Shown: piece by piece, positions 45,871-56,381 of the stretch
Layout of the letters: each line of letters begins with the position of its first letter
Numbering within the stretch: position 1 is the stretch's first letter
Assembly (NCBI GenBank): GCA_027422505.1
Contig: JAPQWV010000002.1
Location: 25,646,501-25,710,500, forward strand
Source: Craterostigma plantagineum
Lineage: Eukaryota; Streptophyta; Magnoliopsida; Lamiales; Linderniaceae
Direction of reading: 5' to 3'
Length of the DNA stretch: 64,000 nucleotides
Program-made: the position numbers and the translations under genes
Notes under the pieces: generated by a model
Told to the model about the DNA's origin: nothing
The model's input: only the letters and a program-made list of their open reading frames with translations
The model's database searches: none

Positions 45871-48128
45871 ATGGCGTCTGCAAATTCGTTTGATGGCAGG
45901 ACGTTATTTGCAATGTGTGAGTATAAAAGGGAGTCTTCGTTACTATTAATCAATGAAGCAACGACGCTTATCGATATATACGTATCCCTCCAAAGAAGGT
46001 GGTCAGATATCGATTCCCGGCATGACTCAATAAAGTATCAAGTTCCGTTCCAAAGTTTGTACTCGACATTGAAAGAAAATACGGATGTTTTCAATATGTA
46101 TCAGCTGTTTATGCGATACAAATTTTCAATGATACCGATGAAAGTGGAACGTGCCGATGAATGTGGTACAAGTGGCCCGACGAACAGGTTTGTTTTTATT
46201 TTAAGTTGTTAAACTTTAAATTTTGGGTTTTCATATTGATGATTGATAAAATTACTTGTAGTACGGAAGACAACGGAGAATCCGTGGAGTTTGATTTTGA
46301 AAGAAACACAGTAGATGCATGGAGTCATTGCATTCGGGGAGATGGACAAATCTTTAGGGATGCAGATGAATTTAGACGGAATTTGAAGAACTACTCCATT
46401 GCGATTCGAAGAAACTTTGTATATGCAAAGAACGAGCGTAAGAAAATCATTGCCGTTTGCAAGGATGAGACGTGCAAGTGGCGGATATATGCTTCGCGTT
46501 ATAAATGTAACAATTCATTTGCGATTCGGAGATCCAATCTACAACACAGTTGTGGTGAAGATACTCTAAGGAGTCGTGATCATCCGCGAGCGGACGCGCC
46601 GTGGGTAGGGAACATAGTGAAAGAGAGGGTCCGAGACGAGCCATCGTATCGTCCCGGTGCTATGGTTAAAGACATCCTAAGGGACTATGGAGTTGAAGTG
46701 GGGTACCATAAGGCGTATAGAGGCAAAGAAAGTGCTATTCGTAACATATATGGGTTGGATAATGGTACGTTTGATCAGTTGAGGTGGTATTGTAATGCCG
46801 TTAGAGAAACCAATCCGGGTAGCGTGGCTGAGTACGATGTATACCCTCACGACAACAAGTTTCGTCGGCTCTTTATCTGCTTCCACGCGTGATTCGTAGG
46901 CTTTGTTCGTGGATGTCGGCCGCTCACATTTGTTGATGGTACTCACATTAAGACCAAGTTTAAAGGAGTGCTCGTTACGGCCGTCGCAAAGGATGCAAAC
47001 GAAGATTTGTTCACGGTTGCCTTTGGCGTTGTAAGCGTCGAAAATGATGAAAACTGGGAGTGGTTCTTTGCTAAGTTGAGGACCATGTTTCATCATTACC
47101 CGTCGACATTGAGGGAGCTGACGTTCTTCTCAGATCGGCATCCGAGTATTATTAAAGTTGTTTCTATATCATTTCCAGGAAGTCGTCATGCATATTGCTT
47201 GCGCCATTTGGTCGACAACTTCAAGAAAGAGGTACTTTTTAGTAATGTGCTCACTACGTTAGTGAATACGATGCAAGTAATTTGTTCTTAATTTTTACAG
47301 GTGATGAAACATTACCCGAAGCACAACAAGAAACATTGGTCATCCGTGTTCAAAAAAGCGGCTTATGCAACTACTTCGGTTCAGTTTCATAATCACATCG
47401 CCAGCATCATCGAGTCTATGCCAATTGCGCAGACTTTTATTGAGCGATCAGATCCAACATGTTGGGCAAATGCGTTATTCGACGGGAATAGGTGGGGAGT
47501 TATTAACAACAATCAAGCAGAGTGTTGGAATTCTTGGGTAAGAGAAGCACGGTCGTTGCCTGTAAAGGGAATGGTTGATACCATTCGCGTGAAAATCATG
47601 ACGATGATGCACGAACGACGCGAGAGAGGAATGACCCTTGTTAGCGAGTTATGTCCAAAACAAGAAAAGAAACTTGTTCAGAATATCTCTGCTGGTCGCA
47701 CGTTGAAAGTGAGTAAATCTTCGAACGTGGCATTTGAGGTGGTCGGTGAAGATGGCTCATTTGCGGTGGACATCCAACAGCGGACCTGCTCATGCAGAGA
47801 ATGGGAAGTCTATAGAATCCCTTGTAAGCATGCAGCAGCGTGCATTGCGACTATGAGACATTCTTTTTACGATTATTGTGACCCGTACTTCCGATGCCAG
47901 AAGTATAGAGATGCATATATGTCGATCATCAACCCTATTCCGACTCACGAGATGAATGCTCAAACCGATGATGGGAATTTCATTCGCGACCCGGACATCC
48001 GCGTTCTCCCCGGTCGCCGAAAGACACGGAGGATTCCATCTCAGGTAGATAGAAGATCCAACAAGTGTAAAATATGTGGGAAATACGGACATAATCGCCG
48101 TACATGTACAGAAGCCGTAACGACGTAG
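45871..48128 (+). pseudogene. MULE transposase of MULE-2, one nonsense codon
   Basis: Exons 45871-46187, 46262-47231, 47301-48128 (GT-AG, in phase), about 703 codons. N-terminal PB1-like module, then the MuDR DNA-binding domain (FRRNLKNYSIAIRRNFVYAKNERKKIIAVC), the catalytic DDE domain with CRPLTFVDGTHIKTKFKG (Asp1), FFSDRHPSI (Asp2) and NNNQAECWNSW (likely Glu), a SWIM zinc finger CSCREWEVYRIPCKHAAAC with all four ligands, and a C-terminal CCHC zinc knuckle CKICGKYGHNRRTC. The only defect seen is TGA at 46890-46892 just before the first catalytic Asp. One substitution therefore separates it from an open frame, which points to recent loss. Confidence 0.9.
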
Positions 48129-48239
48129 CGTCCGTATTTTCCATGTATTTTGTCATTGCTTTTGTCCCATGACCTTTTTCGGTGTTGTTTTGTATGGTCT
48201 TGGCTCATTCTTTTTGTCTAAATGATGCCAGTAAGTAGA

Positions 48240-49250
48240 AGTTTTTGTCCAAATTTGGTACTGTAAAGACTGCCAGTTTGGTATTGTAATTGATGCACGT
48301 TTGGTACAGTATTATGTGTAAATCTGGTACTGTAATTAAGGCCAGTTTGGTACCCTATGACATGCAAGTTTGGTACGATTATATATTACTCTTTGTTACT
48401 GTACGCACATTTGGTACTGTGATGAATGCCAGTTTGGTACCCTACGACATGCCAGTTTGGTACCCTACGACACGCCAGTTTGGTACGGTTATATACTACT
48501 TTTTGGTACTGTTATGAACGTCATTTTGGTACGATGAGACATGCAATTTTGGTACTCTAAGACATGCAATGTTGGTACCCTAAGTCTTCATCATTTTGGT
48601 TCCTTTAGAAGACGTCGCTTTGCTACTGTATGCACATTTGGTGAAGTAATATATGTTAATTTGGTACTGTGATGAATGCCACCATGGTACCCTACGACAT
48701 GCCAGTTTGGTACCCAAACATCTTAATTTGGAACTGTGATGAATGCCAGTTTGGTACCCTACGACATTCAATTATGGTACTCTAAGACATGCAATTTTGG
48801 TACTCTAAGACATGCCATTTTGGTACACTAATACATGCAATTTTGGTACCCTAAAATTAAAGTAACAAATGGTATTTAATCCTTCACTATATTCCGTCAC
48901 AAACGACGTATTTCAGCAAGTGTTCATGTGGAAGACAAGGATTAGACATTTTCTGACTTTTTCAGTAATGATTGCACATTTTTCTGACATTTTTCAGTGA
49001 TGATTTGAGAGATTTCTGACATTTTCAGTCATGAGTTGGTCAGACTCTGACATACGAGGTATAAAATAATAAAAGTCAGCTCGTCTGACATGTCAGTGGC
49101 TTTCCTAAAATGTTTCATGTCATCAGTAATTTTGGGTACGTCGTCCGTGGCTGATTTGGTACTCTTTAAACCAAAGGATAGGTACCCCTACAAAGATATT
49201 TAAGGTACGGCGTCCCTTCTATATATGATACGTCGTACTAGGGTTAGTAT
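48240..49250. repeat. Array of GGTACC/GTACTG phrases in MULE-2, left array
   Basis: Dozens of irregular ~20-40 bp units of the type 'tgccagtttggtaccctacgacatg' and 'aattttggtactctaag' follow the transposase stop. Core TTTGGTAC is nearly always kept. Not coding. Confidence 0.85.
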
Positions 49251-49985
49251 TTTTCGATGTCGATCGAAGTACTTTTTCATCTCGGACCACCGTAGAACAA
49301 TAATATATAGTATGCAATACGTTTCAGATCAAATTCGGTGCATTAAACCCGGCACGGATGAATTAAATCTTAAAATACCAAGATTCATTGTAGTATAAGG
49401 ATAAAAGCAAGAACATCTACAACATGTTTTGAATAATTTGGTGAGTGCTAGATCTGTGAACTCGGTGCATTAGGCTTTCCTTTTTTTTCTCGTTTCGTTA
49501 TTGTTCGGCATTGTGAAAATAACGCAGGACAACGCGATTCGATTAGGAATGTATTCATTTTTCGATCGTATAACAAATGATACCGTATACTTTCATATCT
49601 GGGTACCGTATATGTATAATTCTGGATACCGTCAACATGCAGGTTATGGTACTATATATGTAAATGAAAAAGGTACCTTCTGTAAAACACAAGGTACCTT
49701 AGTGTACAACAGCCAAGGTAGTTCATGTGCTGTATATAAGGTACGGTATGTATAGTATTAATGGTACGGTTAACCTGGATATTCTGATACTCTATACGTA
49801 AAGGATAAGATACAGTCATACAATAACATATGATAACCTGCATAAATTACGGACAGTCATAGAACAACACAACATAGCACACACTTGGCAACAAAAGGTC
49901 TCCAGACAGTCCTATTCCCAACTCAAACTAAGTTAACCAAACTAAACAAGAGTCTCCAAAGAGTCTGACAGCATATCCCAGATAA
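49251..49985. other. Spacer between the two convergent MULE-2 genes
   Basis: AT-rich, still dotted with GGTACC/GTACC (49590-49800). 3' flank of the Ulp1 gene. The open frame at 49501-49755 is not recognisable. Confidence 0.5.
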
Positions 49986-52474
49986 TTACTGAAAAAGATC
50001 TAACATACAACTACGCTCGTCACGTAAAATGCGAGCAGCCATAGTAGCACGATAGACATCCATGCTGACTTCCTTGCCATACTTCTCGAACTCTTCGGTG
50101 TCGACAACGTACTCCTCTATGGTCAAACATGCGTGCACACCGCAGTCCACTTCGCCAAATTGGGGCCTGTTGTACTCCGGATCCACGGTCTTCCTACATT
50201 GATAATCGTACTTTGCAGACCAATACTTCGTCAGGAAATCAGCCTGCACAAATTAAAAACGACATTAACGCATACCCGAACATAATCGACGAAATATGCC
50301 CAATGTTAAAACTTGCGAAGGCTCTAGCGGCCCAGGTCATCTTATGCGAGGCCATCGGATCCCGCACGTAGAACTTTCTCTCACTCACCTTGTAGACGAG
50401 CACTCCCCAGTGGTTACCTGTATTGACAGGCGTCAACACGTATGACAATTCAGTCAACGCATGGCCATCAAGCCGCTCTAGCCATGCCCGACTACTCCCC
50501 GCCATCTCCTCGACGAACTTCTCTAGCTGATTAGCTTCCACCTTCCTCTTTCTCGACGCCTTCTGTATCTTTGTCCAGTAGTCGACCTGCACGAAACTTG
50601 GGAATACAAAGACGCTTGGTCTCCCGGAGATCCCGCGGACCGCCGTGTCAAACAGTCGACGAAAGCGTCGATAACATTTGACTTAAGCAAATCCCGGAAG
50701 AGCAGCATATAGAATCCTTGTGCATCGACGGCGGCAATGTCGCTTTGCCAAACGACGTCGCTGCATAAGTATTAATCGCACATTTAAAAAGTAATCAAAT
50801 GAAAACCATCGAAACATCGAAGAAAAGGTACCTAAGCTTCTTCGCTTTAAGGTACGCGTCGATGCACTGACGCTGCTCCGCATGGATCTCGAGCCGGGCA
50901 GCATAATCCAGTCTGTCCGCGTACTTGGAGCAGTATGCAACAGACGGCTCTCGCTCAGACTCGGCGGCCTCGACATCAACCACAACAGCTTTGTTTTTTG
51001 CCTTACCCTTCTTCTGTGGCCGCTGAGGACTTGAATCTGGTGTGAGAAAAGCCGAATTTCGCCGTTTTTTACGATCGTTTCGGCCTCGCACCGTTCGAGC
51101 AATCGACGAGGCCTTAACCTCCTCAGCCTGAGACTCCGCGGCCTTATCCCCTCGGCCTGATCCTCCGCACCCTTATCCTCCTTGGCCTGATCCTCCGCAC
51201 CCTTATCCTCCTCATCATCCTCTTGTGCTACTTCTTCACTAACCTCATCCTCCGCTTGATCCCCATCCCTATCCTCAACCTTGTCCTCCTCGGCCTTCTC
51301 CCCGTCGCTATGAGCCATCTCCTTGGGCATATCCTCACGGTCATTGTGACCCATATTCACATCCCTATCCTCAACTATGTCCTCCCCGGCCTTCTCACCG
51401 TCGCTATGAACCGTCTGTTCGGGCATATCCTCAGCCTCTTCCATGACCCTCGCCTCCTCTTTGGACGTATCAACCTTTGACGTCCCACCACTTGACTGTA
51501 GATCTCTTATAACCTCGTCCTTCAATCTCAACTCGGCTTCCAACCTCTCCACACGAGCATTCCACTCTAATTGAGATCCGCCAACTCCCACATCAACCTT
51601 AACCACACATAATTCATTAAACAGTTACAAACAAAGCAGATAATACCTAAAAAAGTAGGGAATTTTATACCTCCGGCAGCAAATTTATCGGATGCACGAA
51701 CTTCAATTCCTTCTTTGTTGGGTATATTGGGACGACAGATGCAATTGCAGCCAATTCAGCCTCCGCAGCGGCTACGTCATTCGGAACTCTACTCTCTTCC
51801 CAATTGAACATTCTGGGAAACATGTACATCTCCCGCTTTTGCGCCAACGAGGGCACGTGCTCATACACCCAAATCTGAAAGACGCCAAAGCATTATATTC
51901 ATCAATAAACGCATAATCAAAAAGGAAAACTCACAACGTAATGGAGTATTACCATAATAGTGCACCCATTCATCATTAGGCTGGACGAGTCGCTCCGCAT
52001 CGAATTCGCAGCCATTTGCTTTATCTCGGCCACCAAAAAATCGTGTACCGCCCTTCCCCATGCGTACTCCCCCATCATGTCGACATCGTCGACGTAGGCA
52101 TTCACAAACTTTGGGTTTTTCGAATTCCCCATCGGGAATAATACAGAGTTAAACAAGAAAAGTACAAACAACCTGAGGAACTCATCCGTGTTCTCCCTCC
52201 CAAGCTTTCCGACAAACTCATTCAACAACTCTAAGATTTTTTTACGGGTTACATTGCCATTTTTCTTATCGAAAAGCCGTTCAACGGTTTTCGATTTCAT
52301 CTTCGAATTTAGGTCCACGGGCTGCCCAACGTTATGCAATGCCATTACAACACTAAATTCCTGTGGGGAGAATACCACATTCGTATTCTCCCCCAACCTA
52401 AAAGTGTTCGCCTCTACACTATAACGCTTTATCAATGCCATGATTCGAGCAAACGAATGCGACATCTTAGGCAT
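49986..52474 (-). pseudogene. Ulp1/C48 SUMO-protease-like gene carried by MULE-2
   Basis: Minus strand. An N-terminal transposon-type domain (KRYSVEANTFRLGENTNVVFSPQEF..., exon 51953-52474) is followed by exons 51671-51874 and 50832-51597 (coiled coil and acidic GAEDQAKEDK repeats, then basic KKRRNSA region), about 50592-50760, and the protease domain 49986 to about 50592. The catalytic set of C48 peptidases is visible: His in NTGNHWGVLVY, Asp in FYVRDPMASH, Gln in RPQFGE and Cys in EVDCGVHACL. Breaks: a 1-base deletion in the acidic repeats at about 51148-51151, a frame change between about 50592 and 50648, and an unclear join near 50249-50290. Function lost in this copy. The original substrate (SUMO or other) cannot be told. 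Confidence 0.82.
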
Positions 52475-52599
52475 ATCTAAAAAAAATGAAACGGAGACCT
52501 TCGTATAGCTTCTTTTTCAAATTGCTAATGGTAGATCGAAAGAGCGTAGGATGGCACCTGGAAGACAGCTCAAATCCCTTCCGCGGAGGCATTTCTGCA

Positions 52600-53300
52600 A
52601 AAAAAGCAAAACTGTTAACAAGCAGTACCATTTTATTCACACAAGGGGTACCAATTTGGCCAAACAGAGGGTACCAAATGCATCGATAATGCAGTACCAA
52701 AAAAATTGACACCATTTTCGGAAAACCCACTGCTAACAAGCAGTACCATTTTATTCACACAAGGAGTACCAGTTTTCCAACACAGAGGGTACCAAATTCA
52801 GTCATAATGTAGTACCAAAACAGATTGACCCCATTTCAAGGTAACCACTAACAAGTAGTACCATTTTATTCACAAAAGGGGTACCAATTTGCAAAACATA
52901 GGGTACCAAATTCAGTGACAATGTCGTACCAAAAAAAAATTAACCCCATTTTCGAAAAACCCACTGTTAACAAGCAGTACTATTTTGTTCACACAAGGGG
53001 TACCAATTTACCCTAACAGAGGGTACCAAAATCATGGATAATGCAGTACCAAAACAAATTGACCCCAGTCGATAAAACCAATGTCAACAAGCATTATCAT
53101 TTTACGCGCATAAGGGGTACCAAATTTCCTAAACAGAGAGGACCTAATGCAGTGATAATGTAGTACCAAAAAAATTAACCCCATTCGGACACTTTTGCCA
53201 AGTAGTACCATTTTATTCACACAAGGGGTACTAAAATGCCGAAACAGACGGTACCAAATGCAGTTACAATATAGTACCACAATAAAATGACCCCATTCGA
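52600..53300. repeat. Array of GTACC phrases in MULE-2, right array
   Basis: Six or more ~110-120 bp units: AGTACCATTTTATTCACACA, AGGGGTACCAATTT, AGAGGGTACCAAAT, AATGTAGTACCAAAA, then TTGACCCCATT. The motif is in the opposite orientation to the left array. Lies upstream of the Ulp1 gene. Confidence 0.88.
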
Positions 53301-53639
53301 AAAAACAAAAATCGACCCATTCCAAAAAAATCCCAAATGAAGCAGCCACGACGAAATGCACGCACAAAAAAAGCGTAATCGACCAACAAATCACGCGCAT
53401 TCCAAAAACGCGCACAAAAAAACCCTAATTTTGACGATATCGTCGCACTTTACGGTAACACTGTGAAAGACTTACCAATCGATTTCAGAAGCTAATACGT
53501 CGACGAACGACTGGAGTGACGACGTAGAATCTGAAGCCAAAAACACCCGGGTCGATCTGCCAAGGAATCGCGCGATTTGGTGCGACTATGTGCGGTTTTT
53601 TTTTTAAATGGAGGAACGAACGCGAAATAAGAAAAGCAG

Positions 53640-53799
53640 GTAAAAGATGTAAATAAGCAGTTTCAGTAGGGGTAAATCCGTCAGTTAGGTACCTATCGGT
53701 AAAACAAAATTCAACTAGGTACCTAGTTTAAAAATTCATCTGACTAGGGACTGAACTGTATAAATTTTATTAATGTAGGTATTTAAGTGTTGAATCCCC
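53640..53799. repeat. Right terminal inverted repeat of MULE-2
   Basis: Inverse of 45155-45300, containing two AGGTACCTA palindromes; followed by the TTTATTATT duplication. Confidence 0.82.
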
Positions 53800-53808
53800 T
53801 TTATTATT

Positions 53809-54450
53809 ATTATATTTAACATATATGTTATCATTTATTGCAATGTAAACAGTCAAATAAAAAACTGCTAACATCAAAATTTCCAGTATATATGTTTTTA
53901 TCTGTCGGTTCTATTGCATGCGGTGTTGTATCGAAAGTTTTCCTATCTTTGCCTTCCCCGAATGGGCTCCCAGCTTGAAATTTGAATGATATATTCAGAT
54001 TAAATAACCAAATGTTACATTTTTTATTATACTGGTAGATTGTATAATGCTATTACCTCGCTTGCATGAATTATTTAATTTGAAAAATACTTATATGGGT
54101 ATACGTATTTCGCCCGGCCACTTGTCCTTATCCTATATTACTTAACGAAGAGAAACATGTCTCTTATCCGAACAGTACTTTATTTTATCCCATATTTACT
54201 ATTTACATGAATGAGATAAAATCAATCAAGAAAAAACTTAACTATTTTAGTTAGTTTTATCCCGTGTAGTTCTTTTATTATTTTTGATCAATTTGCTGAA
54301 TAGTATTTCCTATATTCAACGTGAGATAATAGATCCTGTTCGGGACACTGCAGCAATCTCCGAAGAAATCAATTAGGCTAACAAAATGTCAATCATAAAT
54401 CAAAGTCAATATATATTTTTTTAAAGTAGGATAGTTGACCTCATATGATC
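53809..54450. other. AT-rich spacer
   Basis: No gene or supported element. Confidence 0.4.
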
Positions 54451-54455
54451 ATCAT

Positions 54456-54793
54456 GGAACTTTCACTAAACTCCCTATTTGCAAACTTTCTATTACATAA
54501 CTCCCATATCAGAAAATATATCATTTAACTCTCCGATTTTACTGTTTGGTATACAATACATTTGGTGCACTATATCAACGTATTGTGGTACATCATACAT
54601 TGATCACTTTTAAGATACGTCGTAACAACATATTTAGGTACATTATAACAACGTGTTGTGGTACACAATACAAACATAGAAAGGTACAGTAAACTGGTAC
54701 AAACAGCAATCGGAGAGTTAAGTGATATATTTCTCCGACAGTGGAATTATGTGATAGAAAGTTTGCCTAATAGGGAGTTAAGTGAAGTTTCCC
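54456..54793. mobile_element. MITE with ~80-bp TIRs and GTAC-rich core
   Basis: Ends GGAACTTTCACTAAACTCCC and inverse GGGAAACTTCACTTAACTCCC remain alignable for about 80 bp (CAAACTTTCTAT, ATATATCA(T/C)TTAACTCTCCG). Flanked by ATCAT at 54451-54455 and 54794-54798. The core has two CAACGT(A/G)TTGTGGTAC copies, also present at 37015. No ORF. Confidence 0.75.
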
Positions 54794-54799
54794 ATCATT

Positions 54800-55490
54800 A
54801 TTTATCACTTATCATTACCCACACAAAAGAGATATAATATATAAATTATTATTCATAATTCGTGGGCTGTAACAGAAAAACCATCTTGTCAATAAAAATT
54901 AGGAAAAGTTTTTGGTTGTGATACATTTATTTTCTATAAAACAGTGGCGCATATGTTTGTATATTTTCAAAATTAGGAGAATACATTATTAAAAGGTAAG
55001 GAAAATGAACTCATTAAGACGTGCGTGTACAGTAAAAAATGAGACTAATTAATGACATGAACGTGCTACTGAATTAGCTAATTAATTTTCAGACATACCA
55101 CGTTGCTTGATTCTTAAACAGCCTGTTTAAATTAAAGATGCTTAAATCACTAGTCTGTATTATAGAGCCAAATCATAGACAAAAAGGATTCCACTTGTCG
55201 TTTATCTTTGCAATTCCTTTTGGTTTTACAACTAATGAATAATAGCGTAATCTGCCTGTTTTTGTTACCCAAGTCCTTTTGTATCTTCCTTGACTTTTTC
55301 TCCATCCTAAATAAAAAATAAAAATGTATAGTATATAATTCTTATGAATTGTAACTGGATTTTATACAGTTCCATGATTCAATTTGATGAATCCAATCAA
55401 CGTCTTAATGACTCGATAACATATTCATATGGAACGTTGATTCACCAAAGACTCGGCCCAAAAAGGAACATATGGTATCTTCAATAGTTT
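54800..55490. other. AT-rich spacer
   Basis: No gene or supported repeat. Confidence 0.4.
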
Positions 55491-55492
55491 GA

Positions 55493-56381
55493 TGATAAAC
55501 GTATCGTAGTGTTTAATTGGGATATAATAGAGTTCTAACAATCATTTTATATGTTTATTCCTCATATTTACACTTATTTAATTATTGAAGGAGCTTAGGA
55601 CGAGTTTCGGGCGAAAAGGAGCGAAAACGAGGCAAAACGGCGGGAAGACGATGAAAACTGGCGAAGGTCACGGCCGTGACACTTAGTTCACGCGGCCGTG
55701 ACAACGGACAGAGGCCAACCAAAGAGAAGGTCACGGTCGTGACACCCATTGCACTAGGCCGTGACGTAGAGCAGAGAGTTGGACCGAACACGGTCACGGC
55801 CGTGACACCTCGTGCACTTGGCCGTGACGCAAGACAGAAGCTGACCCAAACACACTGCCCGAGGTCATGGCCGTGACGCCTAATGCTACAGGCCGTGACA
55901 ATAGACAGAGTTCGATCGAAGATGGTCACGGCCGTGACGTTCCATGCACTTGGCCGTGACACAAGGCAGTACGCGAAGGGAGTAGAGTCGGTGATGGTCA
56001 CGGCCGTGACGGCCCATGTCCCAGGCCGTGACCGTTACGAAAATCAGTATAAAAAGCCCAAATTCGACTCAGAAAGGGGGACACATACCAGAGACCAACA
56101 CTAAATTCTCCAGAGACGAAAAAAGAGCCAAAAGAACAGGAAATTCCGTCCCGGAACGCAAGAGACGGACCAACGAAAAATTCACACCGATATGAACGAA
56201 GAGCGAAGACTCATCCACGCTTCCATCGCAGATCCATCAGTAGGAAAGATCATGAGTTCCTCGCCTTTATATTATTTCTTTCGTTGTTTTTCCTTCCATC
56301 ATGAGTAGCTAAATTCCCTATGTGTTTGGGATTAGATGAACGCTAGGATATTTCGTAGTTAAGACATATAATTATCGTGAC
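55493..56381 (+). repeat. Truncated Athila-like LTR (older copy)
   Basis: Begins TGATAAACGTAT like the LTRs at 56382 and 59380 and follows them through the CACGGCCGTG repeats (six units). It stops abruptly where the next LTR begins. The missing right part may lie beyond the window. Confidence 0.75.
55670..56035. repeat. Tandem CACGGCCGTG palindrome array in LTR
   Basis: Units of about 60-65 bp, each with GGTCACGGCCGTGAC, a short variable stretch, GGCCGTGAC, and 'agacagag'. Found in all three LTR copies (also 56580-57125 and 59575-60040). Confidence 0.85.

Larger units (their letters stand above)
45155..53799. mobile_element. MULE-2: Mutator-like element with transposase and Ulp1 protease gene
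   Basis: 8.6-kb element. The left end begins CGGAAATCTATACTTAAATACC and the right end is the inverse (start GGGGATTCAACACTTAAATAC). The TIRs run about 150 bp and each holds several GGTACCTA steps. A perfect 9-bp duplication TTTATTATT lies at 45146-45154 and 53800-53808, the Mutator length. Contents in order: transposase (+, 45871-48128), GTACC-rich arrays, Ulp1-like gene (-, 49986-52474), second GTACC array. The genes converge as in MuDR. ULP1-bearing MULEs are known in plants (Kaonashi in Arabidopsis, CUMULE in cucurbits). Both genes carry disabling changes here. Confidence 0.92.

Noticed and set aside
50129..51480. Plus-strand open frames opposite the Ulp1 gene
   Set aside because: Shadows of the Ulp1 coding strand and its acidic repeats.
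53032..53415. Trp/Phe-rich 127-residue open frame on the minus strand
   Set aside because: Built from the GTACC array; GTACC-related reading, no domain.
55582..56104. Open frames reading GRD/TVTAVTP repeats in the LTR
   Set aside because: Each reads the palindromic array; antisense twin frames exist.
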